A stretch of DNA of 5,137 nucleotides from Candidatus Caenarcanales bacterium (GTDB lineage: Bacteria; Cyanobacteriota; Vampirovibrionia; LMEP-6097): positions 1 through 5,137 of the forward strand of contig JAJTHA010000077.1 in the NCBI GenBank assembly GCA_021299565.1, given 5' to 3'. Under the pieces are notes generated by a model. It worked only from the letters and a program-made list of their open reading frames with translations. It ran no database searches and had not been told where the DNA came from. Position numbers and translations under genes: made by a program. Position 1 is the stretch's first letter. The number at the start of each line of letters is the position of its first letter. Of the stretch, positions 1 to 4,750 are shown in pieces.

Positions 1-141
1 ATCAAACATAGAGATGGTTGGACCATCACCACTGCTGATCGTAAAGCTTCTGCGCATTTTGAGCATGAGGTTTTGGTAACCAAAGACGGCATTGAAGTAA
101 TTACTGATGTGCGTAAAACCAGGTCATGGGCTTGTGTTTAA
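1..141 (+). CDS. map: Methionine aminopeptidase, C-terminal 46 residues (5' end outside window)
   Basis: This is the C-terminal part of type I methionine aminopeptidase, the cytosolic metalloenzyme that removes the initiator methionine from nascent proteins. The 46 visible residues contain the family's closing block: 'DGWTITTADRKASAHFEHE' followed by 'VLVTKDGIEVIT'. The glutamate in 'HFEH' (residue 21 of the fragment) matches the last metal ligand, Glu235 of the E. coli enzyme. The other metal and substrate ligands lie upstream of the window. The reading frame is open from base 1 to a TAA stop, with a short tail (DVRKTRSWACV) after the conserved 'VIT'. map directly before infA is the usual arrangement in secY-adk-map-infA clusters, which supports the call. 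The upstream promoter and start are not visible. About 230 bp of non-coding DNA with a large inverted repeat separates it from infA, so the two may not share one uninterrupted transcript. Confidence 0.93.
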   Translation: MKHRDGWTITTADRKASAHFEHEVLVTKDGIEVITDVRKTRSWACV

Positions 142-164
142 GGTTTTGAGAAAATCATAAAATT

Positions 165-305
165 AATTTCGTCATCCTGAGGAGCGAAGCGACGTAAGGA
201 TCCAATTCTGATGTAAATTGGAAAATCAAATGGAAAGATCTCTTTGAACTATTGAGTTGGACCCTGACGTCGCTCCTTCGGAGCTCCTCAGGGTGACGAA
301 ATTTA
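165..305. repeat. Composite inverted repeat (REP/MITE-like) between map and infA
   Basis: Two long arms face each other: a left arm at 165-208 and a right arm at 254-305. The left arm reads TTTCGTCATCCTGAGGAGC and then GAAGCGACGTAAGGATCCAA. The reverse complement of the right arm reads TTTCGTCACCCTGAGGAGC, then a TCCGAAGGA-containing insertion of about 6 nt, then GCGACGTCAGGGTCCAA. Apart from that insertion the arms differ at only about four positions. The right arm also has its own small hairpin (GCTCC at 272-276, GGAGC at 280-284) and a GGAGCTCC palindrome. The central 45 bp are AT-rich. From general knowledge, 'GTCATCCTGAGGAGCGAAGC' modules recur as dispersed intergenic repeats in many bacterial genomes, so this is probably one copy of such a family. 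The structure could fold the map mRNA tail and slow or stop readthrough into infA. No transposase or clear target-site duplication is visible. Confidence 0.8.
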
Positions 306-332
306 ATACTGAAATTTGTATCTTTGCAGTGT

Positions 333-362
333 TTGAAGATAAGTGACATTAAATGCTATGAT
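333..362 (+). promoter_or_regulatory. Predicted promoter for infA and the downstream ribosomal genes
   Basis: A -35-like TTGAAG (333-338) is followed after 18 bp by TATGAT (357-362). The -10 is preceded by TGC, forming an extended -10 (TGCTATGAT). A start site about 7 nt further on would fall near 369-370, only some 4-5 nt before the infA ATG at 374. This fits a transcript with almost no leader, and no Shine-Dalgarno motif is present. It is inferred from motif and position only. Confidence 0.45.
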
Positions 363-373
363 TATCTTTGTAC

Positions 374-646
374 ATGGCAAAACAAATCATAGAAATGGAC
401 GGCACAGTCGTTGAAACCATTCAAGGAGCAAAGTTCAAAGTAAAACTAGACAATGAACATATCGTGCTCGCTAATATTTCTGGTAAAATTCGTAAAAATT
501 ATATAAAGATTCTTCCTGGAGATAGGGTAAAAGTAGAACTTACTCCCTACGATTTAAACGTTGGCAGAATAACTTTTAGAGCTGATTCAAGGCGATCTCA
601 GCAAGTAGTGGTAGAAGCAGTTAAAGAAACGCTTCCACAAGAATAA
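374..646 (+). CDS. infA: Translation initiation factor IF-1 with a C-terminal extension
   Basis: IF-1 is a small cytosolic OB-fold protein that binds the 30S A site with IF-2 and IF-3 during initiation. The 90-residue product has the full family pattern: MAKQ..IEMDGTVVE (1-15), KFKVKLDNEHIVLANISGK (20-38), then IRKNYIKILPGD and RVKVELTPYD (39-60), closing with GRITFR (64-69). The usual length is about 70-73 residues. Here a hydrophilic tail of about 20 residues (ADSRRSQQVV... ending ETLPQE) follows the core, and I do not recognise it. An in-frame TTG lies two codons upstream (368), but the ATG at 374 gives the canonical 'MAK' start. A TGA at 359-361 closes the frame upstream. There is no Shine-Dalgarno motif, and a predicted promoter ends just before the start, so the mRNA may be nearly leaderless. 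The gene heads the block and sits 61 nt before rpmJ. Confidence 0.95.
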   Translation: MAKQIIEMDGTVVETIQGAKFKVKLDNEHIVLANISGKIRKNYIKILPGDRVKVELTPYDLNVGRITFRADSRRSQQVVVEAVKETLPQE

Positions 647-668
647 AATTCAAACATAATTAAGATTT

Positions 669-674
669 TATAAT
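669..674 (+). promoter_or_regulatory. Perfect -10 hexamer (TATAAT) in the infA-rpmJ gap, possible internal promoter
   Basis: TATAAT matches the -10 consensus exactly and lies 33 nt before the rpmJ start, inside an AT-rich 61-nt gap. No convincing -35 element sits 16-18 bp upstream (the sequence there is the infA stop region, rich in A). It could give a second start for rpmJ onwards, but chance occurrence in AT-rich DNA is quite possible. Confidence 0.25.
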
Positions 675-707
675 ACTTATCTGTCGCATGCTACAAGTGT
701 TAAAGCA

Positions 708-821
708 ATGAAAGTCAGATCATCAGTTAAAAAAATGTGTGTCAAATGCAAGGTTATCAAAAGGCATGGCCGAGTTATGGTGATCTGCGACAACCCAAAA
801 CACAAACAAAGACAAGGATAA
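708..821 (+). CDS. rpmJ: 50S ribosomal protein L36 (bL36), zinc-ribbon (C+) type
   Basis: The 37-codon frame encodes the smallest protein of the large ribosomal subunit, a zinc-ribbon that packs against 23S rRNA. It begins MKVRSSVKKMC and ends NPKHKQRQG, both hallmark stretches of bL36. The zinc ligands are intact: Cys11, Cys14, Cys27 and His32 (C-x2-C-x12-C-x4-H), so this is the zinc-binding version and not the ligand-less paralogue. The length equals the common 37-38 residues. It follows infA and lies 9 nt before rpsM, the usual infA-rpmJ-rpsM order. The sequence before the ATG (GTTAAAGCA) has no Shine-Dalgarno motif. The end of the gene (ACAAGGATAA) provides the only AAGGA-like motif for rpsM, so the two genes may be translationally linked. 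The close match to L36 leaves little doubt despite the small size. Confidence 0.96.
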   Translation: MKVRSSVKKMCVKCKVIKRHGRVMVICDNPKHKQRQG

Positions 822-830
822 TTTTTAAAT

Positions 831-1211
831 ATGGCAGCAAGGATAGCAGGTGTAGATTTACCAAACAAACGTATCGTCGTGGCGTTGACTTATATATTTG
901 GAATTGGCTTATCAACATCCAAAAAGATTTTAGCTACATGCAAAATCGATGAAAGTTCAAGAGCTCACAAGCTTACAGAAGATCAACTGAACAAAATTCG
1001 TGATCAGATCAAAGCTATGCCAGTAGAAGGCGATTTGAGAAGAGAAGTTGGACTTAGCATGAAGCGTCTAATAGAAATCAACTGCTTCAGAGGCATTAGA
1101 CACAGAAGAGGACTTCCTTGTCGTGGACAAAGAACCAAAACCAATGCTCGTACAAGACGTAGCAAAAAACGTGTTGCGGTTGCCGGCAAGAAAAAAGCAC
1201 CAACCAAATAA
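831..1211 (+). CDS. rpsM: 30S ribosomal protein S13 (uS13)
   Basis: S13 sits in the head of the small subunit, contacting the P-site tRNA and forming bridges to the 50S subunit. The 126-residue protein shows the family's features in order: RIAGVDLPNKR (4-14), the helix-two-turn-helix region YIFGIGLSTSKKIL (21-34), EGDLRREV (66-73), and the C-terminal signature FRGIRHRRGLP (86-96) followed by RGQRTKTNART (98-108). It ends in a basic tail (AGKKKAPTK) that in the family reaches the decoding centre. A cysteine (Cys97) stands where valine is frequent in 'RGLPVRGQ'. The length is normal. The ATG gives the expected MA-ARIAGVDLP start. The nearest Shine-Dalgarno-like motif, AAGGA at 814-818, is 12 nt upstream within the end of rpmJ, a long spacing. 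It is followed after 32 nt by rpsK. Confidence 0.97.
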   Translation: MAARIAGVDLPNKRIVVALTYIFGIGLSTSKKILATCKIDESSRAHKLTEDQLNKIRDQIKAMPVEGDLRREVGLSMKRLIEINCFRGIRHRRGLPCRGQRTKTNARTRRSKKRVAVAGKKKAPTK

Positions 1212-1243
1212 GGGTTAAAAAGTAATTAATTAAAAGAGGATTT

Positions 1244-1642
1244 ATGAGCGAAAAAACAGCAACAAAAGCACCAAAGAAAAAAACTAAAAAAAACGTAGTT
1301 AACGGAATTGCACACATCAGTTCAACTTTCAATAACACAGTAGTAACTATCACAGATACAGCAGGTAACGCTCTTTCTGCAGGATCTGCTGGTGGAGCAG
1401 GTTTCAAAGGCTCAAAGAAAAGCACACCATTCGCTGCGCAAATCGCATCAGAAATGGCAGCTCGCAAAGCAATAGAGCGTTGTGGTCTTCAAAAAGTAGA
1501 AGTTAGAGTTAGTGGTCCAGGAGCAGGCAGAGAAACAGCAACAAGAGCTCTTCAATTAGCTGGTTTACAAATTACCGCTATTGCTGACGTAACACCACTT
1601 CCACACAATGGATGTCGTCCATGCAAACCTAGAAGAGTCTAG
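1244..1642 (+). CDS. rpsK: 30S ribosomal protein S11 (uS11)
   Basis: S11 is a platform protein of the small subunit close to the E site and the Shine-Dalgarno helix. The 132-residue product has a lysine-rich N-terminal extension (3-16), then NGIAHISSTFNNTVVTITD (20-38), GGAGFKGSKKSTPFAAQ (50-66), VRVSGPGAGRETA (88-99) and the C-terminal block PLPHNGCRPCKPRRV (118-132). Asn122-Gly123 matches the Asn-Gly site that is converted to isoaspartate in E. coli S11. Two departures from the common pattern are visible: Ala45 where 'LSW' normally has tryptophan, and Cys127-Lys128-Pro129 where 'CRPPKRRRV' is typical. A Shine-Dalgarno motif (AGAGGA, 1235-1240) lies 3 nt before the ATG. In many bacteria rpsD follows; here rpoA follows directly after 44 nt. 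Confidence 0.97.
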   Translation: MSEKTATKAPKKKTKKNVVNGIAHISSTFNNTVVTITDTAGNALSAGSAGGAGFKGSKKSTPFAAQIASEMAARKAIERCGLQKVEVRVSGPGAGRETATRALQLAGLQITAIADVTPLPHNGCRPCKPRRV

Positions 1643-1647
1643 GATTC

Positions 1648-1665
1648 ATGGCAAGAGGTTATTAG
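1648..1665 (+). other. Five-codon mini-ORF (MARGY) between rpsK and rpoA
   Basis: Directly after the rpsK stop, ATG GCA AGA GGT TAT TAG would encode MARGY. An AGGA motif (1641-1644) lies 3 nt before its ATG, the same spacing as the rpsK site. It sits where rpsD occurs in many bacteria, and S4 usually begins MARY. It may be a vestige of a lost rpsD, a translated leader for rpoA, or chance. Five codons cannot separate these. Confidence 0.2.
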
Positions 1666-1686
1666 TTTAAGGGGCAGGAGAAAAAA

Positions 1687-2670
1687 ATGAGTAATATAGA
1701 ACTTAAAATCGGAGTAGAAGAATTTAAAGAAGCAGATGGCACCTTAAGAGGTAGAGTCACTATGCAACCTCTTTATAGAGGCTTTGGTCATACTATCGGC
1801 AATACATTGAGAAGAATTCTTCTTGGTAGAATCAAAGGTTTTGCTGTTACTCACGTTCGTATTGAAGGCGTTAACCACGAATTCACTGCTATCAATGATG
1901 TTTCTGAAGATGTTCTTCAAATCATTTTGAATTTGAAAATGCTTGTAGTAAAGATGCACTCTGATGAATCTCGCACCTTGACTTTGAGAGCAACTAACAC
2001 AGGAGTAGTAACTGCAGCTCAAATAGAATGTCCTAACGATGTTGAAATTATCAACAAAGATTTAGAGATTGCAAACCTTTCTCCAGGAGCTAAACTCAAC
2101 ATGGAAATTATTGTTGACAAAGGTTTTGGTTATATGTCTGGTGAAGAACATGGCAGAGAAGTAGCTGTAGACGTGATTCCTGTTGATTCAGTGTTCATGC
2201 CAATCAAAAATGTTTCTTATAGCGTAGAGCCTATCAGCATGACTGGTGAGACTTCAAAATATGACAAACTTACTCTAGATTTATGGTCAGATGGTTCAGT
2301 TTCTATTAGCGAAGCGGTTGGTAATGCAGCTGCACAATTAATCGAATTGATGAATCCACTAGTGTCTTACACTGGTCAAAAAGTTGGAGTAATCAAAACT
2401 GTTGATGAAAGCACTGTTAAAGCCGAAGATGCTAAAGATAGTTCAACAAATGTTAGCGTTGAAGAATTAGAGCTTTCTGTAAGATCTTACAATTGCTTGA
2501 AAAGAGCAAATATCAATTCACTTAATGACTTATTGTCACTAAGCGATATTGATTTGATGAATATCAAGAACTTTGGTAAAAAATCAGCTGAAGAAGTTTT
2601 GGATAAATTAGAGTCAATGGGTTATAGCCTAAAAGGCAATCGCAAAGCTGGCGATATGGCAAGAATGTAG
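1687..2670 (+). CDS. rpoA: DNA-directed RNA polymerase subunit alpha
   Basis: The alpha subunit dimerises to nucleate RNA polymerase assembly, and its C-terminal domain contacts promoter UP elements and activators. The 327 residues include the N-terminal domain with the dimer and beta/beta' contact signature YRGFGHTIGNTLRRILLG (30-47), VTHVRIEGVNHEF (54-66) and DVLQIILNLK (75-84). A hydrophilic linker (about 231-257) follows. The C-terminal domain starts around 258, with LSVRSYNCLK (263-272) and KNFGKKSAEEVL (294-305). Arg266, Asn269, Cys270, Lys272, Gly297, Lys299 and Ser300 match E. coli Arg265, Asn268, Cys269, Lys271, Gly296, Lys298 and Ser299, so the DNA-binding surface is intact. Length is normal (E. 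coli 329). A good Shine-Dalgarno motif (AGGAG, 1676-1680) sits 6 nt before the ATG. rplQ follows after 25 nt. Confidence 0.98.
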   Translation: MSNIELKIGVEEFKEADGTLRGRVTMQPLYRGFGHTIGNTLRRILLGRIKGFAVTHVRIEGVNHEFTAINDVSEDVLQIILNLKMLVVKMHSDESRTLTLRATNTGVVTAAQIECPNDVEIINKDLEIANLSPGAKLNMEIIVDKGFGYMSGEEHGREVAVDVIPVDSVFMPIKNVSYSVEPISMTGETSKYDKLTLDLWSDGSVSISEAVGNAAAQLIELMNPLVSYTGQKVGVIKTVDESTVKAEDAKDSSTNVSVEELELSVRSYNCLKRANINSLNDLLSLSDIDLMNIKNFGKKSAEEVLDKLESMGYSLKGNRKAGDMARM

Positions 2671-2695
2671 TTTGATCTAACTAAAGAAGGAAATT

Positions 2696-3046
2696 ATGAG
2701 ACACGGTAGAAAAGTAAGAAGAATGAATAGACCACAAGATCAGCGAAGAGCTGCTTTAAGAGCGCTTGCAACTAATCTTCTTCGTGAAAAAAGCATCGAT
2801 ACTACTGTTGCTAACGCAAAAGCGGTGGCACCAGAAATCGAAAGACTAATCAAGCTTGCTAGACGTGGTGATTTACATGCTCGCCGTCAAGCTCTTGCGT
2901 TTATCTATGATAGAGATGTTGTAAAAGATTTATTTTCTGCAACTGCTGATCGTTATAAAGAACGTAACTCAGGTTTCACTCGCATTATCAAGAATGGCTT
3001 CAGAAGAGGAGACAATGCTCCTTTGGCTATCATGCAACTTGTGTAG
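2696..3046 (+). CDS. rplQ: 50S ribosomal protein L17 (bL17)
   Basis: L17 is a large-subunit protein near the exit of the peptide tunnel. The 116-residue product matches the family from end to end: MRHGRKVRRMNRPQDQRRA (1-19), LRALATNLLREKSIDTT (21-37), a central AKAVAPEIERLI (41-52), RRGDLHARRQALAFIYD (56-72), then RYKERNSGFTRII (86-98) and RRGDNAPLAIMQLV (103-116). Length is that of the usual short bL17 without a C-terminal extension. A Shine-Dalgarno motif (AGAAGGA within 2684-2692) lies about 5 nt before the ATG. It is the last ribosomal gene of the block. No terminator follows its stop directly, because the GNAT gene begins 5 nt later. The first strong terminator-like hairpin appears about 40 nt downstream, inside that gene. 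Confidence 0.98.
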   Translation: MRHGRKVRRMNRPQDQRRAALRALATNLLREKSIDTTVANAKAVAPEIERLIKLARRGDLHARRQALAFIYDRDVVKDLFSATADRYKERNSGFTRIIKNGFRRGDNAPLAIMQLV

Positions 3047-3051
3047 TTGTC

Positions 3052-3510
3052 GTGCTGACTATAAGAAGACCAAGTTCTGAACAAGATTTTAATCAGCTCT
3101 ATGAGCTGATTAATTTTTTTGCAGCAAAATTTGAAATGCTGCCCAAAACTTTGGATGAACTTTATCATTCTGCTCAGGCTTTTAGAGTGATGGTGATAGA
3201 CGACAAAGTTGTAGGATCAGCTCACCTAGACCTTTTCACGCCAACACTAGCAGAAGTCAAAAGCCTTGCTGTAGATGCTAAACATCAGGGTCAAGGCATT
3301 GGCAGATTACTAGTTGAAGATTGTGAAAAAGAAGCCAAAGATTTGGGGATAAAAAATATTTTTGCTCTAACCTATAAAGAGAAATTCTTTGAGAAAATTG
3401 GTTATAAACAAGTTTCCATGGATGCACTACCAGAAAAAGTTTATAAAGAATGCGTCAAATGCCGTTACTATAACAACTGCAATGAAATTGCTGTTTTAAA
3501 AATTTTATAG
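3052..3510 (+). CDS. GNAT acetyltransferase, probable short-form N-acetylglutamate synthase
   Basis: The 152-residue protein is a single GNAT domain that would transfer an acetyl group from acetyl-CoA. The acetyl-CoA loop is visible as HQGQGIGRLL (78-87; Q79-x-x-G82-x-G84), preceded by the beta-strand AEVKSLAVDA (67-76) and followed by FALTYKEKFFEKIGY (104-118). The pattern EMLPKTLDELY (28-38), EVKSLAV, FALTY and a closing LPEKVYKECVKC (126-137) resembles stand-alone ArgA-type N-acetylglutamate synthases, which make N-acetylglutamate in arginine synthesis. Substrate specificity is inferred; a different amino-acid substrate is possible. Cys134, Cys137 and Cys143 form a C-x2-C-x5-C cluster that also occurs in relatives ('CPKFPxCDE'). 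The start is GTG at 3052, 5 nt after the rplQ stop and with no Shine-Dalgarno motif, which suggests reinitiation. A terminator-like hairpin lies inside codons 13-23. The stop overlaps the end of the convergent aminotransferase gene by 6 bp. Confidence 0.8.
   Translation: MLTIRRPSSEQDFNQLYELINFFAAKFEMLPKTLDELYHSAQAFRVMVIDDKVVGSAHLDLFTPTLAEVKSLAVDAKHQGQGIGRLLVEDCEKEAKDLGIKNIFALTYKEKFFEKIGYKQVSMDALPEKVYKECVKCRYYNNCNEIAVLKIL
3089..3120 (+). terminator. Strong intrinsic terminator structure inside the 5' coding region of the GNAT gene
   Basis: The arm TTAATCAGCTC (3089-3099) and the arm GAGCTGATTAA (3103-3113) are perfectly complementary over 11 bp. They are separated by the loop TAT and followed at once by seven T (3114-3120). 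This is the standard layout of a rho-independent terminator, and the only strong one I see in the window. It covers codons 13-23 of the GNAT frame, a stretch that appears conserved in the family (ELIN.FA..EMLP), so the frame there is probably truly coding. It may end the ribosomal-protein transcript or act as an attenuator. In the reverse direction the hairpin is followed by a poorer T run. Confidence 0.75.
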
Positions 3511-4647
3511 CTTAGTTAAAGCTTCACAGATATAATCTACATGCTCACTTTTTAATTCTGGATAAACCGGCAGACACAAGACCGACTGAGCAGCGGTATA
3601 AGCACTAGGGAAATCTTCTGGCTTGTGACCCATATCCAAATATAGTTTTTGCATATGCAGAGCAAGTGGGTAATAGATCTCTGTATTGATGCCCTGTTCA
3701 GCGAGTTTGGCTTTGATCATATCTCTGGTTTCAGAAGGCTTCTCGCTCTCAATACGCATGGTGTATTGGTGATAAATATGATTAGATTGTCCGATTACTT
3801 TTGGTGGATGCAAAACAAAATCTTTGTGATTGCTTTGATTTAGAGTTTGAGTATAGCGATTAGCGATAATTGCTCTTCTATGATTCCAAGCATTTATATG
3901 TCTGAGTTTTACTCTCAAAATTACAGCTTGGATTTCATCTAGTCGTGAATTAACCCCAAGTTCATCGTGGTAATAGCGCTTTGAAGAGCCGTGAGCCCTA
4001 ATTCTCGTAAGCCTTTCAGCCAAATAATCATTATTGGTAGTTAACATACCACCATCGCCTGCGCATGAAAAGTTTTTGGTTGGATAAAAACTATAGGTGC
4101 CGATATCTCCAATGGTACCTGCGTATTTGTCTTGGTATTTGGTTCCAAAAGCTTGAGCGGTATCTTCAACTACTTTTAAGTTATGCTTTTGTGCAATAGC
4201 CATGATTTCATTCATCTTGCAGGCTTGACCATAAAGATGCACAACTATAATTGCTTTGGTTTTATTGGTGATTTTGCTCTCTAATGCATTTGGGCAAATA
4301 TTATAAGTCTCAAGATCTATATCTGCAAAAACCGGTCTAGCTCCGATTTGTGTAATCGCTTCTGCTGTTGCCACATAAGTAAAAGGTGTTGTAATAACTT
4401 CATCACCGGGCTTAACATCAAGAGCCAATAATGCTAAATACAAGGCATCTGAGCCGTTAGCGCAACCAATTGCATATTTGCTGTTCAAAAACTTTGCTGA
4501 TTCTTCTTCGAAAGCTTTTAAATTAGGTCCAAGAACATAATGAGTAGATCTCAGGACTTGAATTACTGCTGCTTCAACCTCTGTGGCGATGCTTTGGTAC
4601 TGGGCTTTGAGGTCTAGAATTGGGATATTGATTTTGGTCATTGTCAT
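3505..4647 (-). CDS. DegT/DnrJ/EryC1 family PLP-dependent sugar-nucleotide aminotransferase
   Basis: The 380-residue protein belongs to the fold-type I aminotransferases that put an amino group on a keto-sugar nucleotide, usually for surface polysaccharide, lipopolysaccharide or glycan synthesis. Visible landmarks are IPILDLKAQYQSI (8-20), YVLGPNLKAFEEE (37-49), CANGSDALYLAL (62-73), DEVITTPFTYVATAEAI (82-98), HLYGQACKM (137-145), VVEDTAQAFG (159-168) and SFYPTKNFSCAGDGGM (186-201). Lys191 is the expected Schiff-base lysine, and Asp162 and Gln165 are the cofactor contacts. 'GVNSRLDEIQAVIL' (231-244) is also typical. Length is standard. The style resembles WbpE/WlbC- or FdtB-type 3-keto-sugar aminotransferases, but the exact sugar cannot be read. 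Two ATGs (codons 1 and 3) compete as start, and neither has a Shine-Dalgarno motif. No sugar-pathway partner is visible here; it converges on the GNAT gene. Confidence 0.93.
   Translation of the reverse strand: MTMTKINIPILDLKAQYQSIATEVEAAVIQVLRSTHYVLGPNLKAFEEESAKFLNSKYAIGCANGSDALYLALLALDVKPGDEVITTPFTYVATAEAITQIGARPVFADIDLETYNICPNALESKITNKTKAIIVVHLYGQACKMNEIMAIAQKHNLKVVEDTAQAFGTKYQDKYAGTIGDIGTYSFYPTKNFSCAGDGGMLTTNNDYLAERLTRIRAHGSSKRYYHDELGVNSRLDEIQAVILRVKLRHINAWNHRRAIIANRYTQTLNQSNHKDFVLHPPKVIGQSNHIYHQYTMRIESEKPSETRDMIKAKLAEQGINTEIYYPLALHMQKLYLDMGHKPEDFPSAYTAAQSVLCLPVYPELKSEHVDYICEALTKL
3509..3523. terminator. Weak hairpin at the convergent gene ends, possible bidirectional terminator
   Basis: AGCTT (3509-3513) and AAGCT (3519-3523) pair around the 5-nt loop AGTTA. 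The hairpin spans the stop of the GNAT gene and the last codons of the aminotransferase. Read on the - strand it runs into ATAAAATTTTT. The stem is only 5 bp, so termination is doubtful. Confidence 0.25.
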
Positions 4648-4671
4648 ATATAGTAATCATTTTACTATATA
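4647..4671 (-). promoter_or_regulatory. 10-bp perfect inverted repeat reaching the aminotransferase start codon; possible operator or promoter
   Basis: TATATAGTAA (4647-4656) and TTACTATATA (4662-4671) are exact reverse complements around a 5-nt centre, and the last base is the A of the - strand ATG. A second small inverted repeat, TCTAA and TTAGA around CGA, is next to it (4674-4686). On the - strand a -35-like TAGACT and a -10-like TACTAT are 16 bp apart and overlap the repeat, which would again give a leaderless or nearly leaderless mRNA. A dimeric repressor site or a start-codon hairpin are both possible. Confidence 0.4.
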
Positions 4672-4681
4672 AGTCTAACGA

Positions 4682-4750
4682 TTAGATCTTTGCATTTGTC
4701 ATAGCGGCAATGGCTTTGTTTGAGACGCTTTCTAGGAATCTGAGGGTTTT
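4682..4750 (-). pseudogene. Out-of-frame continuation of the downstream end of the uncharacterised helical gene
   Basis: From the A run at 4747-4750 the neighbouring - strand frame continues for about 21 codons past the present TAG. It reads KTLRFLESVSNKAIAAMTNAK-I to a TAA at 4682-4684. The composition (Ala, Lys, Asn, Ile, Glu) is helical like the preceding protein, and the stretch is less AT-rich than the 35 bases beyond its stop. One extra A in the run would join both frames. It may be a real one-base deletion, a sequencing or assembly error, or a chance open frame. Confidence 0.3.

Noticed and set aside
155..349. A 64-codon open frame on the - strand with a 'PEELRRSDV' stretch
   Set aside because: It is the translation of the inverted repeat between map and infA. 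Such peptides are well-known artefacts of this repeat type, and there is no ribosome site or codon signal.
737..952. A 71-codon + strand frame spanning rpmJ and rpsM
   Set aside because: It overlaps two certain ribosomal genes in another frame and resembles no protein; rpmJ is the real gene in its first part.
1260..1295. A-rich runs near the start of rpsK as possible slippage or frameshift sites
   Set aside because: They simply encode the lysine-rich N-terminal extension of S11, and the frame continues correctly on both sides.
1096..1467. A 123-codon open frame on the - strand
   Set aside because: It lies wholly opposite rpsM and rpsK, which are certain, and its hydrophobic, phenylalanine-rich product is the complement of lysine-rich codons.
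1744..2022. A 92-codon - strand frame inside rpoA, rich in Ser and Cys
   Set aside because: It is antisense to a conserved domain of the alpha subunit, with no start signals of its own.
139..4734. None of the ten visible stop codons is TGA, raising the idea of a recoded TGA
   Set aside because: All frames read through with the standard code, tryptophan is encoded by TGG, no in-frame TGA is needed anywhere, and ten stops are too few in AT-rich DNA.
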